From NCBI GenBank assembly GCA_030272585.1, contig BSYQ01000001.1:2976001-3040000 (forward strand): 64,000 nt of DNA, read 5' to 3'. This stretch comes from Bryopsis sp. KO-2023 (Eukaryota; Chlorophyta; Ulvophyceae; Bryopsidales; Bryopsidaceae). A program made the position numbers and the translations under genes. The notes below the pieces were generated by a model that made no database searches, was not told where the DNA came from, and saw only the letters and a program-made list of their open reading frames with translations. Shown in pieces: positions 13,601 to 24,700 of this stretch; within the stretch, counting starts at the first letter, position 1, and each line of letters starts with the position of its first letter.

Positions 13601-16441
13601 GCCCTGCCATGGAAAACTCTGCGCACTGATTGATTGATTGATTGTCGACCAGGGGTGGGGGTACTAACCTAAAATGCGACGGTGCTCCTCAGTCCCCCTG
13701 GTTTTTTCTGTGAACTGTTTCATAAACAAACTCCTCCTCTCTTCTTCGACCTGTCTTTTTTCGTTTTTTTCCCTCTCTACTCCTTTTTTCTACCCAGTTT
13801 CGATTAAAGATTTTTTATTTTATTTCTTTCTGAAACCAAGCCAAGAAACATCTGCTGTCCCTACTTCATATTTGAGATTTTTTTTTCCTTATTATCAACC
13901 AGTGGGGAGTGAATCCTCACACCATGTCGCATCCTAGCCTCCTCTGATATCTTTTTTTCAATATTTTTTTTCAAGTTTCTTTTCTCCCTAGATTCTAGTT
14001 GTTTTTTTTCCTCCAAATACATATATAGGCACACAGTTGGTATCCAAAGTCTGTCCAGTCCAACCATTAACCCAAAAGTCTGATTAAGCCCCTGCCAGCC
14101 AACATCCTGCCAGCTCTTGACCAATCAAACAGCCCTACATCCAGCAGGAGACAAAATCAACACAGTTTCAGGATGAGAGTATATCTCTGTGTGCCCAAAC
14201 CTCACTCCCAGGCAAGAAAAACGAAAGATAATTCTTCAAAAAAAACACGTCTGCAATTACCAGCCCATGAGGGTATCACGGGAAGCAGCCGATGAAAGAA
14301 CTAAAATAGAATTTCACAGAAAACCCAATGCAAGCAGAAACGCGAGGCAGAACTCACCTTTTCATACTCCAGAACAAAGGCCTCCCATTCCAACATCCCA
14401 AAAGCATTCATCGCTCAGTATCACCAGTCAGCAGTAGATGCAATTCAGAATCTACACAACCTCGTCTGTTTGAATTCAACCTCCAATGAGAGCTCGGCTG
14501 ATGTTGCAAACCTCTTGTCTTGCAGCAATTGGTGATCAACTTTCTCGAAATTCAATGAGATATATCTCTTCCAGTGTTGCAAAGCTCGCTATCAAATATT
14601 CACAAAAAACTTGAGACAAGCTTCCTCCATCTCTTTCTCAGAAATGGTTCTTCGAATGCCGAAAAAAAAGCGCCTTGCTTGCAGATTGTGCAGTTATTGG
14701 AGAACACCGTGCTCAGTTGGATTTGAATGCAGAACTTCCCATGTAGTCTTGATGCAGGGAAATATAACCACCAATGGTTTTTGAAATACGAACAAGGAAC
14801 AAAGATGTTTGCCACAAGCCCAGGGGCTCTGAATTTGAGGTGGCTGAGTTACACCGATAGGTATGATATTCACTTGAATGCATCTTGAAATCATGTTGCA
14901 AAAAACAAGAACTTGGTTTTTTAACAGATCGTCACCCAACAGATCTGGGCAGCAAGGTACGATCACTTCTGAACCCGGCGATCTCGCCAAAACTCACCCA
15001 GCCAACTTTGCCACGAGGTGTCGAACAAAAACGATGCTACCGTTAAAAACTGAATGCCAGATTAAACTGATGGAGACTTCGTCCATGAATATTCAGAATA
15101 TTCAGAGTTACAGATATTTTCATGTTAAGGAAAGTACCAACAGGAAGCCTTAAAACTTGAAGGAGGCAAAACAGATTTCACCGATCTTTGATAACAATCG
15201 TCGAATTGAACTTGCTCCATGAAGTACAACCCATAGAAACGCTGTTGAGAAGTTGAAGTTTTTCATCTTTCACTTGAGGTGCTCGAACGAACCACTGTTT
15301 ACGCCTTGGCTTTTGGGGTTTTTTTCCAGTTTGCCCCCACCCCTGGTTTTTGTTGAAGGGGGTCCCCTGCCCAGGGGACCAGTCCTGCACACCGGGCTCT
15401 GTCGGGGCTCCGTTACAGCTCCTTGACTCGGTCTTCGGTCTTCGGGGGCTTCGGGGGCTTCAGGGGCTTCAGGGTCATTGGGGGCTTCAGGCTTGGACTT
15501 GGGCGGCACCTGTTGCGTGGGGCAAGGAGACCACAGTGCCTCCTTGCCCCACAACACCACTGAACAGTCAACAGATTGCTTTGCCAAGAATTGAAAAAAA
15601 ACAAACACAACAGAAAAAAATCAGCAAGACAGCTACATACCATAGCTCATAATCTGGAAATGGTGAAGGGGTCCTCAAGAGAAGCCCTCCAGTGATTTGG
15701 CCACGGTCTTGAAGGCACAGGCTCAGGCACAGGCACAGGCACGGGCACGGGCTTGGACTGGGGGTTTGGGGGAAAATGGGGGCAAGGGGTTAAGAGGGGC
15801 GGGGATTGGGGGGCATGGTGTGGAGGACGGTCCCTCCAGGCAGGAAGACCCCGGGCGATGAAACCTATGCGCACTGAATGATTGATTGATTGTAAACCAG
15901 GGGTGGGGGCACAAACCTAAAATGCGACGGTGCTCCTCAGTCCCCCAGATCTGGTTTTTTCTGTGGATAAAGTATTTCATAAACAAACTCCTCCTCTCTT
16001 CTTCAACCTGTTTTTTCTTCTTTTTTTTCCCTCTCTACTCCTTTTTTTTTACCAGTTTTGATTCCTGAAACCAAGAAACATCTGCTGCAGCTGCTTCTTC
16101 AGATTTGAATTTTTTTTTTTTTTACCTATTAAACAGTGGGGAGTGAATCCTCACACCATGTCGCATCCTAGCCTCCTTTGATATCTTTTTTTTCAATTCT
16201 TTATTAAAGTTTCTCTTCTCCCTAGATTCTAATTGTTTTTTTTCCCCCCTCCAAATATAACAATTGGCACACAGTAAGATTTTCATAGATGCAATTTAAC
16301 TGATTCCATTCCTTGAGCCGAATGGAGGCCAACTGCGTAACTCGGTCAGTTTGCATATTTTGTTGAAAAAGATTTCGAGAGTGGCCAAGAAAAGAAAAGA
16401 AGCCTTCGGAAATCAAGAACTCGGTTTGATTGAGTCGAATA
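10623..16441 (-). CDS. Many-exon gene of unknown function containing two duplicated introns
   Basis: This assembly was made by eye; the 5' end is missing. Best-supported exons are 16441-16273 (ends IYENLT), 15294-15182 (starts WFVRAPQV), about 15038-14998 (IVFVRHLVAKLAG), a block near 14890-14750 (NIIPIGVTQPPQIQSPW), about 14105-14035 (GWQGLNQTFGLMVGLDRLW), 13039 to about 12862 (SIGPKAVCEEWMSDLQQG), about 12710-12605 (FWGEMSRLLGYVDQADQARM), about 12530-12400 (VRSFRIVQIPMNQTVKLFYH), and short blocks to a final exon ending in the stop at 10623 (FWESERRKLQELAVDIIARS). Frames agree across the joins I tested between 16441 and 14998, across the 14035/13039 intron, and into the FWGEMS exon. The later part is charged and helical. 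I considered SMC-hinge/GHKL silencing proteins but found no diagnostic motif. It could be two genes. Confidence 0.5.
13040..14034 (-). repeat. Repeat R1 copy A, occupying an intron
   Basis: This 995-bp proposed intron lies between the exon ending ...RLWIPT and the exon starting (K)PEKRAGG. It closely matches 15295-16272. On the minus strand both begin at the donor, ACT|GTGTGCC, and share TATTTGGAGG, AGAATCTAGGGAG, blocks around GGCTTCTCTTGAGGACCCC, and a core rich in GAAGCCCCCGA. Similarity fades in the last 70 bp or so before the acceptor, where this copy has an A-tract of about 18. Within it CAGGGGTGGGGGTACTA (near 13653) is inverted at about 13104, bracketing a 550-bp core. Confidence 0.8.
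15295..16272 (-). repeat. Repeat R1 copy B, occupying an intron
   Basis: This 978-bp proposed intron lies between ...NCIYENLT and WFVRAPQV. Both splice joins keep the frame in phase 0, as in copy A. It is a direct repeat of 13040-14034 with a few short indels. It carries the same inverted pair, here TGCCCCCACCCCTGGTTT near 15332 and its complement near 15895. The shared portion covers the 5' splice site and most of the intron, but not the 3' splice-site region. Confidence 0.8.
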
Positions 16442-17287
16442 CTTCACATGTTTCTTGGGCGGAAAAGGAAAATACACAACAGGCGGAAAGCTTGGAGCGG
16501 AGGGCACCGTCCTAAACAGTCCAGTGGAGTGTTGCACTCTTGCGGAAGCGTAAACCGGGCCTCCGTTACGCGAAGGAACGCAAAGAAATTTCCGGAAAGA
16601 AAAAAATCGAATAATTGCGGCGGATGACAGTTTGACACGGACGCCCAGCCCCCAGCCCTCAAGCCTCATTTAGATAATGGAAAAATTAAAAAATAAATTC
16701 TACACACAGCGAGCTCAATCGGCTCACGTACGAGACAACCAACCTCGTTTTTGGGCGGAGGCGTCAATACTCAGACAGTCTTCATTATACAGTGGACACC
16801 TTTCCTCAGCCGGGATGCTATTCTTAGGATGTGTCAGGGGTGCGAACCCAGAATTCGATTCAATGGAATCTGCCTGCTCAACGGTACTCACTGAGCCCGA
16901 AGGCATTGACTGATGGCTAGTAAACGTAAGCATGAATTTGCATGGTCAATAAGGGAACAAAGCCTGGTCTGCCCTTCATTTGAACCATCAGGTCTTAATT
17001 GTTGAGAAACATCATGAAAAAATTGAAAGCTTCTTTCACCCTCATAATCATCCACCCAGAAAGGGGTTACATCCAATAATTCCCAACCCCCCCCCCCACA
17101 CACACAGTTCAAACAACTTATTCAGTTGCCACTCATGCCACTCATCGCTATGCAGCTGTGCATCCCTCCAAAAACGGCAATTGGTTGCAACAACACCCAA
17201 CAATGAAAAACAGACAAAAAAAAACAGCAATTCACAGGGCTCGTTTGTTGGTAGATTCATCTGCACGCATGCCCAAAGTCATGACAA
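16442..17287. other. Gap upstream of the duplicated-intron gene
   Basis: No confident exon. On the minus strand a short frame beginning MPSGS at about 16905 runs into a consensus donor (GTGAGTACC) and could be a first exon of the gene below 16442, but its phase does not match the exon starting at 16441. The rest is moderately CG-rich, then low-complexity, and includes a C-run of about 10 followed by a CA repeat near 17090-17105. Confidence 0.3.
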
Positions 17288-17519
17288 TCAAGCTGTGATG
17301 GGTCCAGCGTAGCCCTCATGTGTGGAGGCATATTTGTCCAGGAGGTGCTGGCCGGACTTATAGGGGGGATATACAGGTTTTTCACCATCACAGCAGGACG
17401 GGATGACCTCCACCAGAGTTTCGAAATTTGGATCGTAAAAGAACGGAGCGGAATATCTGACTCTTCCTTCCAAATTCAGCACTCGATGAACGGTGGACAT
17501 GAATTTCCCATTGGTCCAT
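17288..17519 (-). CDS. 2-oxoglutarate/Fe(II)-dependent dioxygenase, C-terminal exon only
   Basis: The exon opens after an acceptor (CATAG) and encodes RWTNGKFMSTVHRVLNLEGR, then RYSAPFFYDPNFETLVEVIP and a tail LLDKYASTHEGY before the stop. This is the C-terminal part of the isopenicillin N synthase-like dioxygenase fold: the HRV histidine is the third iron ligand and R-Y-S binds the 2-oxoglutarate carboxylate (family knowledge). Such enzymes oxidise small molecules such as hormones and secondary metabolites in the cytosol. I could not find the preceding exons, including the HxD iron-binding motif, in the next 2 kb upstream. It is either a gene with very long introns (repeat R2 lies at 18125-18715) or a remnant. 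Confidence 0.8.
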
Positions 17520-19873
17520 CTATGTCATGCCAGAACCACCAAAAAAACAGTCACAAAATCAATTCCATGTTTTTCTTATTTTTCAGTACATGACACTTGC
17601 AGAAAAGGAGCTAAGGGGGGGGGGGGGGTAAAAAGTCTAAAATAATCGACCAAGGGGCACAAGCCTGTCTGTGAGTTGGCATAGTAAAATACTTGCACAA
17701 AGTCCTTTTGCAAGGATATTTTCACAGCGATGGAGACCAACTGAATGGAAATAGAACATCCTTTGTGTTATGGGGAGACGGTCGTACCCAACACTACAAA
17801 CAGCATGGGCTCCAAACGCCCGTCATTAGACACAGTCAAAACCATGAGCCACAAATCATTCCAGAGCTGTTCACTTTCTTATCTAAATTTGCCACCAGAA
17901 AGACTTCTCGCTGAGAAATGAAAAGAAAGAGTCAGAAACAGTCAGGGCCATTCCAGAAGGTCATGGCACCACCTCAAAAGCCAATGCATCCCTATCAGGA
18001 CCTTTGATAGCACGTGCCTGGATGCAACAAATGATCACAGTCCATCGAACTCTATGCTCTCGATTTTTCCCAGTTGCGAATATCACTGTAAAGGGCCTGA
18101 GAAAGGTGACTACTCGATAGGACACTGTGAAGAATTTGAGCAACAGACATGCTTTGCACAAAGGTAAGATTTAGAATGATGTCCACACAGGCAGACAAGA
18201 GTAGCAGAAATTGAAAAAAAGGAACGAAAGACGCATGTTAAAAGGATGGCCAAATCCAGATCAATACATGAATCTCAACATGATCTTAAAAAACAAGAGG
18301 GGAATTGGAGGCCCACCATTGCATTTGGTTCTATGTCCAATCAAATCAACCCCCCTGACTAATCCTTTCCCCATGACTCAACCCTCTTCTCCCAACCCCT
18401 TCATTCCTTATTTTCACACTAATCCATGTTCAACTCTTTGCTTGTGGAGCTCTTCATCATTCCACAAGAGACCCCTGGGTTTCGCTGGCAGTTGGCTAAG
18501 CCGTTTCAGATCAACAGTTGAGGCTTATAGGGGCAGGAACCAACAAGTGGTGACTCTAGCTCACTCTTCAACAGGAGGCTGCAGCATGCTGTGGAAAAAT
18601 AACAAAAGTTTGCCTTCAGTAAATCAAAAGGAAAAGAAAAAACCACCATCCCAACAAGAGATAACGTTAAGGTTTTGGTTCATGTCGATGACAGAGAGAG
18701 AAGAAACCCTGTATACCAAACGTCAATGCTACAATGAACGATCAACCAAATCTGCCACCCTTTGACTTTGATCGTCAATTTCACCTCAAGGATAGATTGT
18801 GTTGTCAATTATGAGGGTGGAGTCATGCTCTCAGACTGTGGAGCTTATCCCAAAGTGTGGAACTCCCATTCCATTTGATGGAACAGGTTTGATGTCTTTC
18901 CATCTAATCCACGATTCCTCAAGGAATGGAAACCAAGTCGAATCGAGATCTATCGTGCCTTTTTCCAGAGGTCGGTGACCCTTGGTAAAAATGAATGGAA
19001 TGTGCATTGGACATCCTGTGGTTGGTTTGTTGCATTTTCCTCCCCCCCTGTTCCAAGGAACCCCACAAACAGCCAACAAACACAGCACAACGCGCGAAAA
19101 TTGCTACATTCATCTGATCATCATGGATTTGAATAATTACAACCCGAGAAAATCCCACCAGAAACCACACACTGGCAACAGCAAATCACTGATATCACTT
19201 TTCCGTGCCGTCCGCAGCTAATGCATGAAACAAAAAACCCCACAATCCTCCTGCTCAAAAAAATACACACAAAAAAAAACACTGAGGATCGTTCCAAAAA
19301 ACATGGCAATCTGCCTCAAGAACAAAATGCAAAACATGGATGCACAACCCGAAAAAGGAAAACCACCATCCACTGCATCGTTGAACAAAGAACTCCCTCC
19401 TCCACCACCCCATACCGACTTAAAAACACAACAAAAAAGGTGTCGACCCCAAACTACTCACAAAACCTCTTGACAAACCAAGGGCGGAATGAATTCTTCT
19501 GGTCACATTCCGGTGGTCAGAAACTACACAAAAACAATTGACGTGAAAGATGCTTGATTTCCCATGTGACGCCCCGTCCCCATATTGAAAACCAATCTTG
19601 AGCATAACTTCAGCCCTTCCCGCGAAAGAAACTAATTGCACCTCATCCCTTGGCGCGAAAATTGCTACTGGGTTTAACCCCTATGCAAGTGCTGAATGAT
19701 GTAAGATGACCCCATTTAAATTAAAATGAAAAAAAAAGCGTTTTTTTTCCTTTTCTCTTCCTCTCACTCTCAAACCTCCGATTCGTTTGTCCTGGGCTGT
19801 GGAGCAACCATTGCCCAAAAAGCCACACAGCCACACCCCCTCCCCCCCAAAAAAAAGCGAAACATTGGAGCTA
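17520..19873. other. Region upstream of the dioxygenase exon; repeat R2, no confirmed exon
   Basis: Apart from R2 at 18125-18715, I see no exon with a recognisable domain. A minus-strand frame at 18950-18835 (DLDSTWFPFLEESWIRW) looks protein-like but matches nothing I know. A G-run of about 11 lies near 17620. If the dioxygenase gene is complete, its 5' exons should be here. Confidence 0.3.
18125..18715. repeat. Dispersed repeat R2, copy 2
   Basis: This is the second copy of the repeat at 9790-10400, in the same orientation. Similarity begins near GAGCAACAGACATGCTTTG and ends near CCAAATCTGCCACCC, where the first few bases of the foldback arm are still faintly present. It lies upstream of the dioxygenase exon and may occupy an intron of that gene. 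It contains a plus-strand open frame of about 184 codons whose translation resembles no protein I know and is not intact in copy 1. Confidence 0.75.
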
Positions 19874-21763
19874 TCACACAACCAAGCGTCTGTGTTCGAT
19901 TTCTGCATCATGCTCCACTTCCACAGTGCTTGGTAAAGGCTCCGTCCAAGTCAATGTGATAAAACCTGAAATATCACCCCCAAGCAATACATCACACACT
20001 GCTAAGCCATTGGAAATAAAAAATTTGAAGGAAAAAAAAAACCCGAAAATAAAATAAATAAAATAAACGTTTTCAAGTTTTGCGACACATAAAATGAGGA
20101 CTCTTGCAGTGCAGGGACAGAAGCAAAACATATATATATTTCTCATTCCCTTGCTTGAAATTTTAGGAGCAAAAACGAAAGAGTGCTCCTAACAGCAGCC
20201 TTCGTTTCTTCCTCGTATCTATAATGCAAATCCAAATACACCCTTTCTCACCGGTAGAGTTTGTAGAGTCGAAATAGTGTGCTTCCAAAACGCGCTTGTC
20301 AGTATCGACAGCATCGGCCTCAACCTCCACATGGAGGGCCTCTCCTGCAAAGAAATTCATGCAAGGATATTTGCCAAAAAAAAACAAAAAAAACGCAAGG
20401 CACAGGATGGCAGTCTTGAAGACACACTTTTTGAATAGCCATGGAGATCAGCGGCGAGTTACCATTAATCAAAGCTGTGCTGTAAACTTCTGGAAGATCG
20501 TAGTTTTTGTAGTACGCATCTAGCAGCGTCTCTCCCCAATGATATTTCCCAGTCTCGTGATTGAAATGACCCTGAATCTGCATTTCAAACACCCAAAGCG
20601 GTCAACTCCCTCTGCAAACATGAAAAACTCTCAATATACCCCCCCCCCCTCCTTCTTCTCCCTCCAAAGTAATATATCCATGTACCCCTCCCCCCTTCCA
20701 CAGGAATACATCTATGTAAAAATACAAGTAAAAACCAAAACATGGTAGAAACACACTCAAAAAACCTGTTGAAAAATGGTAAAAAAAGAAGCAAACGCTT
20801 GCTCACTTCAAATGGTGTCTCCTCGTCAAGAGTGTTGCCTGTGACACTTCCATTATCGTGAAATGTCAACATGTATGTAACTCGCTTCGTTTGATGAATG
20901 TCAGTGCAGGCACCTTCATACCTTCACAACCACACAAACCGTTTTTTTTTCGTCTTTTTCTTTTCTGTAAGCTTTGCCAGCCACCCATAACTCTTCCATT
21001 CGACCTCTCCATGTATTACCACATTGAAAATAATTAAAAAAAAAACACTCAACTGACCTCTCCCCCACCAAAAAAAACAACAACAACGAGAAAGGTAAAC
21101 ATATGGAACGAATGAATGAATGAAATCCACGATTGTTTAAAAAGAGCATGGAGTTTTGTGCGAATCTGCCCCAACCTTCCTGATCGCGGCTTGTTTGTTG
21201 GAGGGGTGAGTTTTGCCCCATATTCCAGCCGCTTCATTGCTTTTTCGGCAACCACGGATAAGCCCTCATCCGTTACCCGAAATGACCCCGATCGTTTCGA
21301 TCGACATTGACATAAGATGAACCACATCGTGAGCGGAACGCAGACCCTGCAATAAGTACCACACTAAGTATAAAAAGTCCTTCCAAAAATTCCACTCTCT
21401 CAACATTCACTTGCTCAGCCGATCAAACTCAAACTCTCATTATCTTTGATGATACTTGCCAAGGGCTAAACATCCCAGCATTACATTTCTTGAGGATTTC
21501 TCTTTTTTTTCTCTTTTTTCTTGGTCATTTCCCTACCCGACTCCAACCGCGACCGCAATTATGCCCGCCAAGCATGGCACCCCACAATCGTCAATCCATT
21601 CGCCCAAGGACGAATCGCTGTCTTTCTCAGCTTGAGTTTCAGGGCCGGGTGAATCCTCCCCTCGCGCGACGGACAGCAAAAGAGCAAACGCAAGCACCAG
21701 CAAACCAAAAAAGGCAGCCTTTCCGCAAACCGTCCGTCTACGTGGAAAACACCTGGTCGTCAT
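19874..21763 (-). CDS. Signal-anchored membrane protein with beta-rich domain
   Basis: Six exons join in frame. Exon 1 starts at the ATG at 21763 (MTTRCFPRRR), has a hydrophobic stretch (FFGLLVLAFALLLSVARG) like a signal peptide, then an acidic linker. A second hydrophobic stretch (PCLAGIIAVAVGVG plus VCVPLTMWFILC) crosses into exon 2 and looks like a transmembrane helix. Exons 3-6 encode YMLTFHDNGSVTGNTLDEET, then GHFNHETGKYHWGETLLDAY, ALHVEVEADAV and GFITLTWTEPLPSTVEVEHD before the stop. The G-x-V-T-G-x-x-x-D-E / G-x-F-x-x-x-T-G-x-x-x-W pattern resembles the repeated beta-hairpins of lipocalin-like domains in plant proteins. The function is unknown. Confidence 0.65.
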
Positions 21764-24700
21764 CAAGCAGCAGTACTTAACGGCAAAGAGTGCTGCAAAA
21801 ACCAGGCCAAAAGAACAGCAAGACCCCCCGTTTCGGACAGTTCGCCTTCATCGCAGCATAAGGATTGACTTACCGACAACTCCAAGGTGACACCCCCATC
21901 TGAAAGGGCAAAGCAGCAGCGTTTGCTCTTCGGACAGGAAAAAAAACACAGGTCAAGCACCAGGGCTGTGGCAAATCCGCGTCGATTATCGGTTGAGTTG
22001 GTATGGTGCCTCGATCAGCCCTGGAAATATATTAAAAAAAATGATAAAACCGACCGACAGCTTTAAAAACGTCGTCTACATGCCCCAAGCAAGGTAACAG
22101 TATATTTTCCTGAAGAGGGAAACCGTCTGGGGCCCCCCTTAGACGACTGGATGGCCGTCACACGTCCGGTTGTCACACCGCCAGCATCACCCCACAAATG
22201 ACAGAATTTAGAGCAAGGAGTCATGGACTCCAACAACGCGCGCGCGGTTGTTGACGATGATGCCTTTTTCTCGACAGAATATCCACCTGTTTTGACTGGA
22301 CGCCTTTCTGAGTGTTTTTTTGTGACCTATTTACAAGAGTTGTTTGGGTCATAAAAGGGCCAAAACGTTTTCCTATAAGGTAATTTTGGGTCACAAAAGG
22401 GCCACACCCACCCAAAGTTTGGCAGGACTGGGGCCACATCCAAGACAACTCAAAACCAACAGAGATAAATCGTTCATGTGTCATACCCCTTGTGATTTCT
22501 ATCATTGAAGTTGGGCCACATTTTTATTTTCCGAACAAATTGGGGCCACCAAAGGGCCACAATAAGATGAAATAGCCACATGTTGGGCCACTTTCTGGGC
22601 CAGCAGAATTGAAACGAAATATACTGGAGAAGTATCCTTTTTTGTGAATGGAATGGGAGAGTGTTCAACCAATCATATCAAAAGTTCTAGCGATGAGCAG
22701 CCTTGGTGAAATATTAAGTTTCGAAACCCATCCCTCGCTCGTGGGGGGGGGTGACCTTTACACGAGCTGCTGGAAAGAAGAAAAAATGTGCATGTGCAGC
22801 ACAACAGGTCTTTTGCTTTCACTGATCTACAGTTGTGTGAGCAAGATTGTATTTCCCCAGGGGGCACCAGACATGTGGCTGTAAATCAACAGCGAGGGAA
22901 AGCACATTGTTTGATCACATTGTGCATTTCTAATGCCATATGCATCCAGGCTTGTCTTTTAATTCCAAAAATACTGAAAATTCAGTGGAATAGCCTGCTG
23001 ATGCTGCCCAGATTCTTCCTTGCTCCCCTCACGAGTTGCAAGCAGGCAAATCAGCCATGTTTGTGGAAACTGTATGAAATATCTTTTGACGGACAATTTA
23101 GATGTGTGTACAAAAGCCTACATACAAAAAAAACCGATCATAATATTGCATGCCACTCTCCCCCATCTATATTCCCATTTTCTCTCTCTCAACACCCCTT
23201 GCTCAGGAAAAAAAAAAAGCAATAATCGGTGTTTCTGTATAGTTTTCTGTTTCTTGTTTCTCTTTCTTTTGTGTTTTTTTTTCCTCCCTTTTTTTTCCCC
23301 ACCTAAATTTCCCTCCCTAGGTTTTTCCCAGAACGTTTTTTGGCTCCCCACCCTGGGAAATGCCAAATGAAAAGAAGAAAAAAAAAAACCCAAAAAAAAG
23401 TACCCAAATCTCAAATAATCCATGGGAATCTATATTTTTTTTTCAGTTCTTTTTGCTCGTTACCGTCATATCATCAGTTCCATCTATTAGGATGTGTCAT
23501 GCGAAAGAAAAAAAAAAAAGTCCCAAGGGAAATAAAAAAAGAAAGAAAACGTGTGCAAAGTTGTGCAGGAGCATCTCTCCAGAGTCTTGAGGAAACAGAA
23601 GAGGATCCATGTGATACCTTCAAAATCAAGTTTGTCTATATTTGCGCTGTATCACCCCAATCCCCACTTTGCCCACATTTCACTCCACATTTTAGGAAAC
23701 GAGTGTCAAAAACCGCTCCTTCAATATAAAGGGTGATCTTGACTTAAAAAAAAAAGAACGTCTAAGCCTAATTCTTTCCCAAACCAAAGCATAAATCCCG
23801 ACTGCACACTCCACCCGTCAGCCCACAGCATGAGAAAAGCAACAGACGGGAAAATGTAAACGAAGATCCATCAATTTCACATCGATATTTCCCATCACGT
23901 ATTTTCCCCTTTGCAGATTTCTCGCCCAGAAAACAGAAAACCTTTTCGAAGCAGCAATCCAAGATATTTCCCTTGGTTCCGAGGCCTTTTTTCTTTTCGT
24001 CTGTTCAGGGGAGTGTCCAAATATCGACCCCCCTTTTTTGTTTTTTCATCATCTTGTTTCTCCTGTTACCATCCATATCCTCCTGTCATATGTTAAGGTT
24101 TTTTTTTTAATTATAAACATTTTTTTTCCCTTGTAAAAACAAACCCCCTCAGCACATCCCAATTTCTTTCAAAAGAATTGTCTCTTTTTTTCTTTGTGGG
24201 AAGAGCAAACACGCGCGCACACAGATAGAAATCCCCGTCGAAGCAAAATCAGTCCGCTTCTACCCCCACCGACTTGTTCTCCACAACACATCCATTTTCC
24301 AAAAAAGCGTTGGTTCATTTTTTTTTGTCGCCTCCCCAAAAAACAGAAAAGCATTAAAGAGCAAATCATCACTTCCTCATTCTTTTTCTTGGAAAAAAAA
24401 AAAAAAAAATCCGAAAGTCAAGGGAAGAAAAAAACAACAATCATATAAACAGATCCCGGCGATAAAACCGAAGTCTCCACGATTCCTGGTGGTGTCTCTC
24501 AAAAATAGTCAACCCCTCCGAAGTTTTCCTCACAATGTCATATATTCCCCCCCCCCCCCCTCTCTTTTTTCACTTCCCAATCCGAATAACATAGCGAAGA
24601 TATAACAAAGCTTTTTGTAGGGAGAGTTGGAAAATAAAAAAAGAGTCCGAACCAATCTTAGTAAGAAAAGAAAAAGCCAATAAAAAGAATGCCGAACCAT

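Noticed and set aside
10623-16441. Assignment to the SMCHD1/GMI1/DMS3 group
   Set aside because: A faint resemblance around SEASMIFNARLEES, but no GHKL ATPase motifs or SMC-hinge glycines were seen.
18211-18765. 184-codon plus-strand frame in repeat R2
   Set aside because: The frame is broken in the other R2 copy and the translation is low-information; treated as non-coding.
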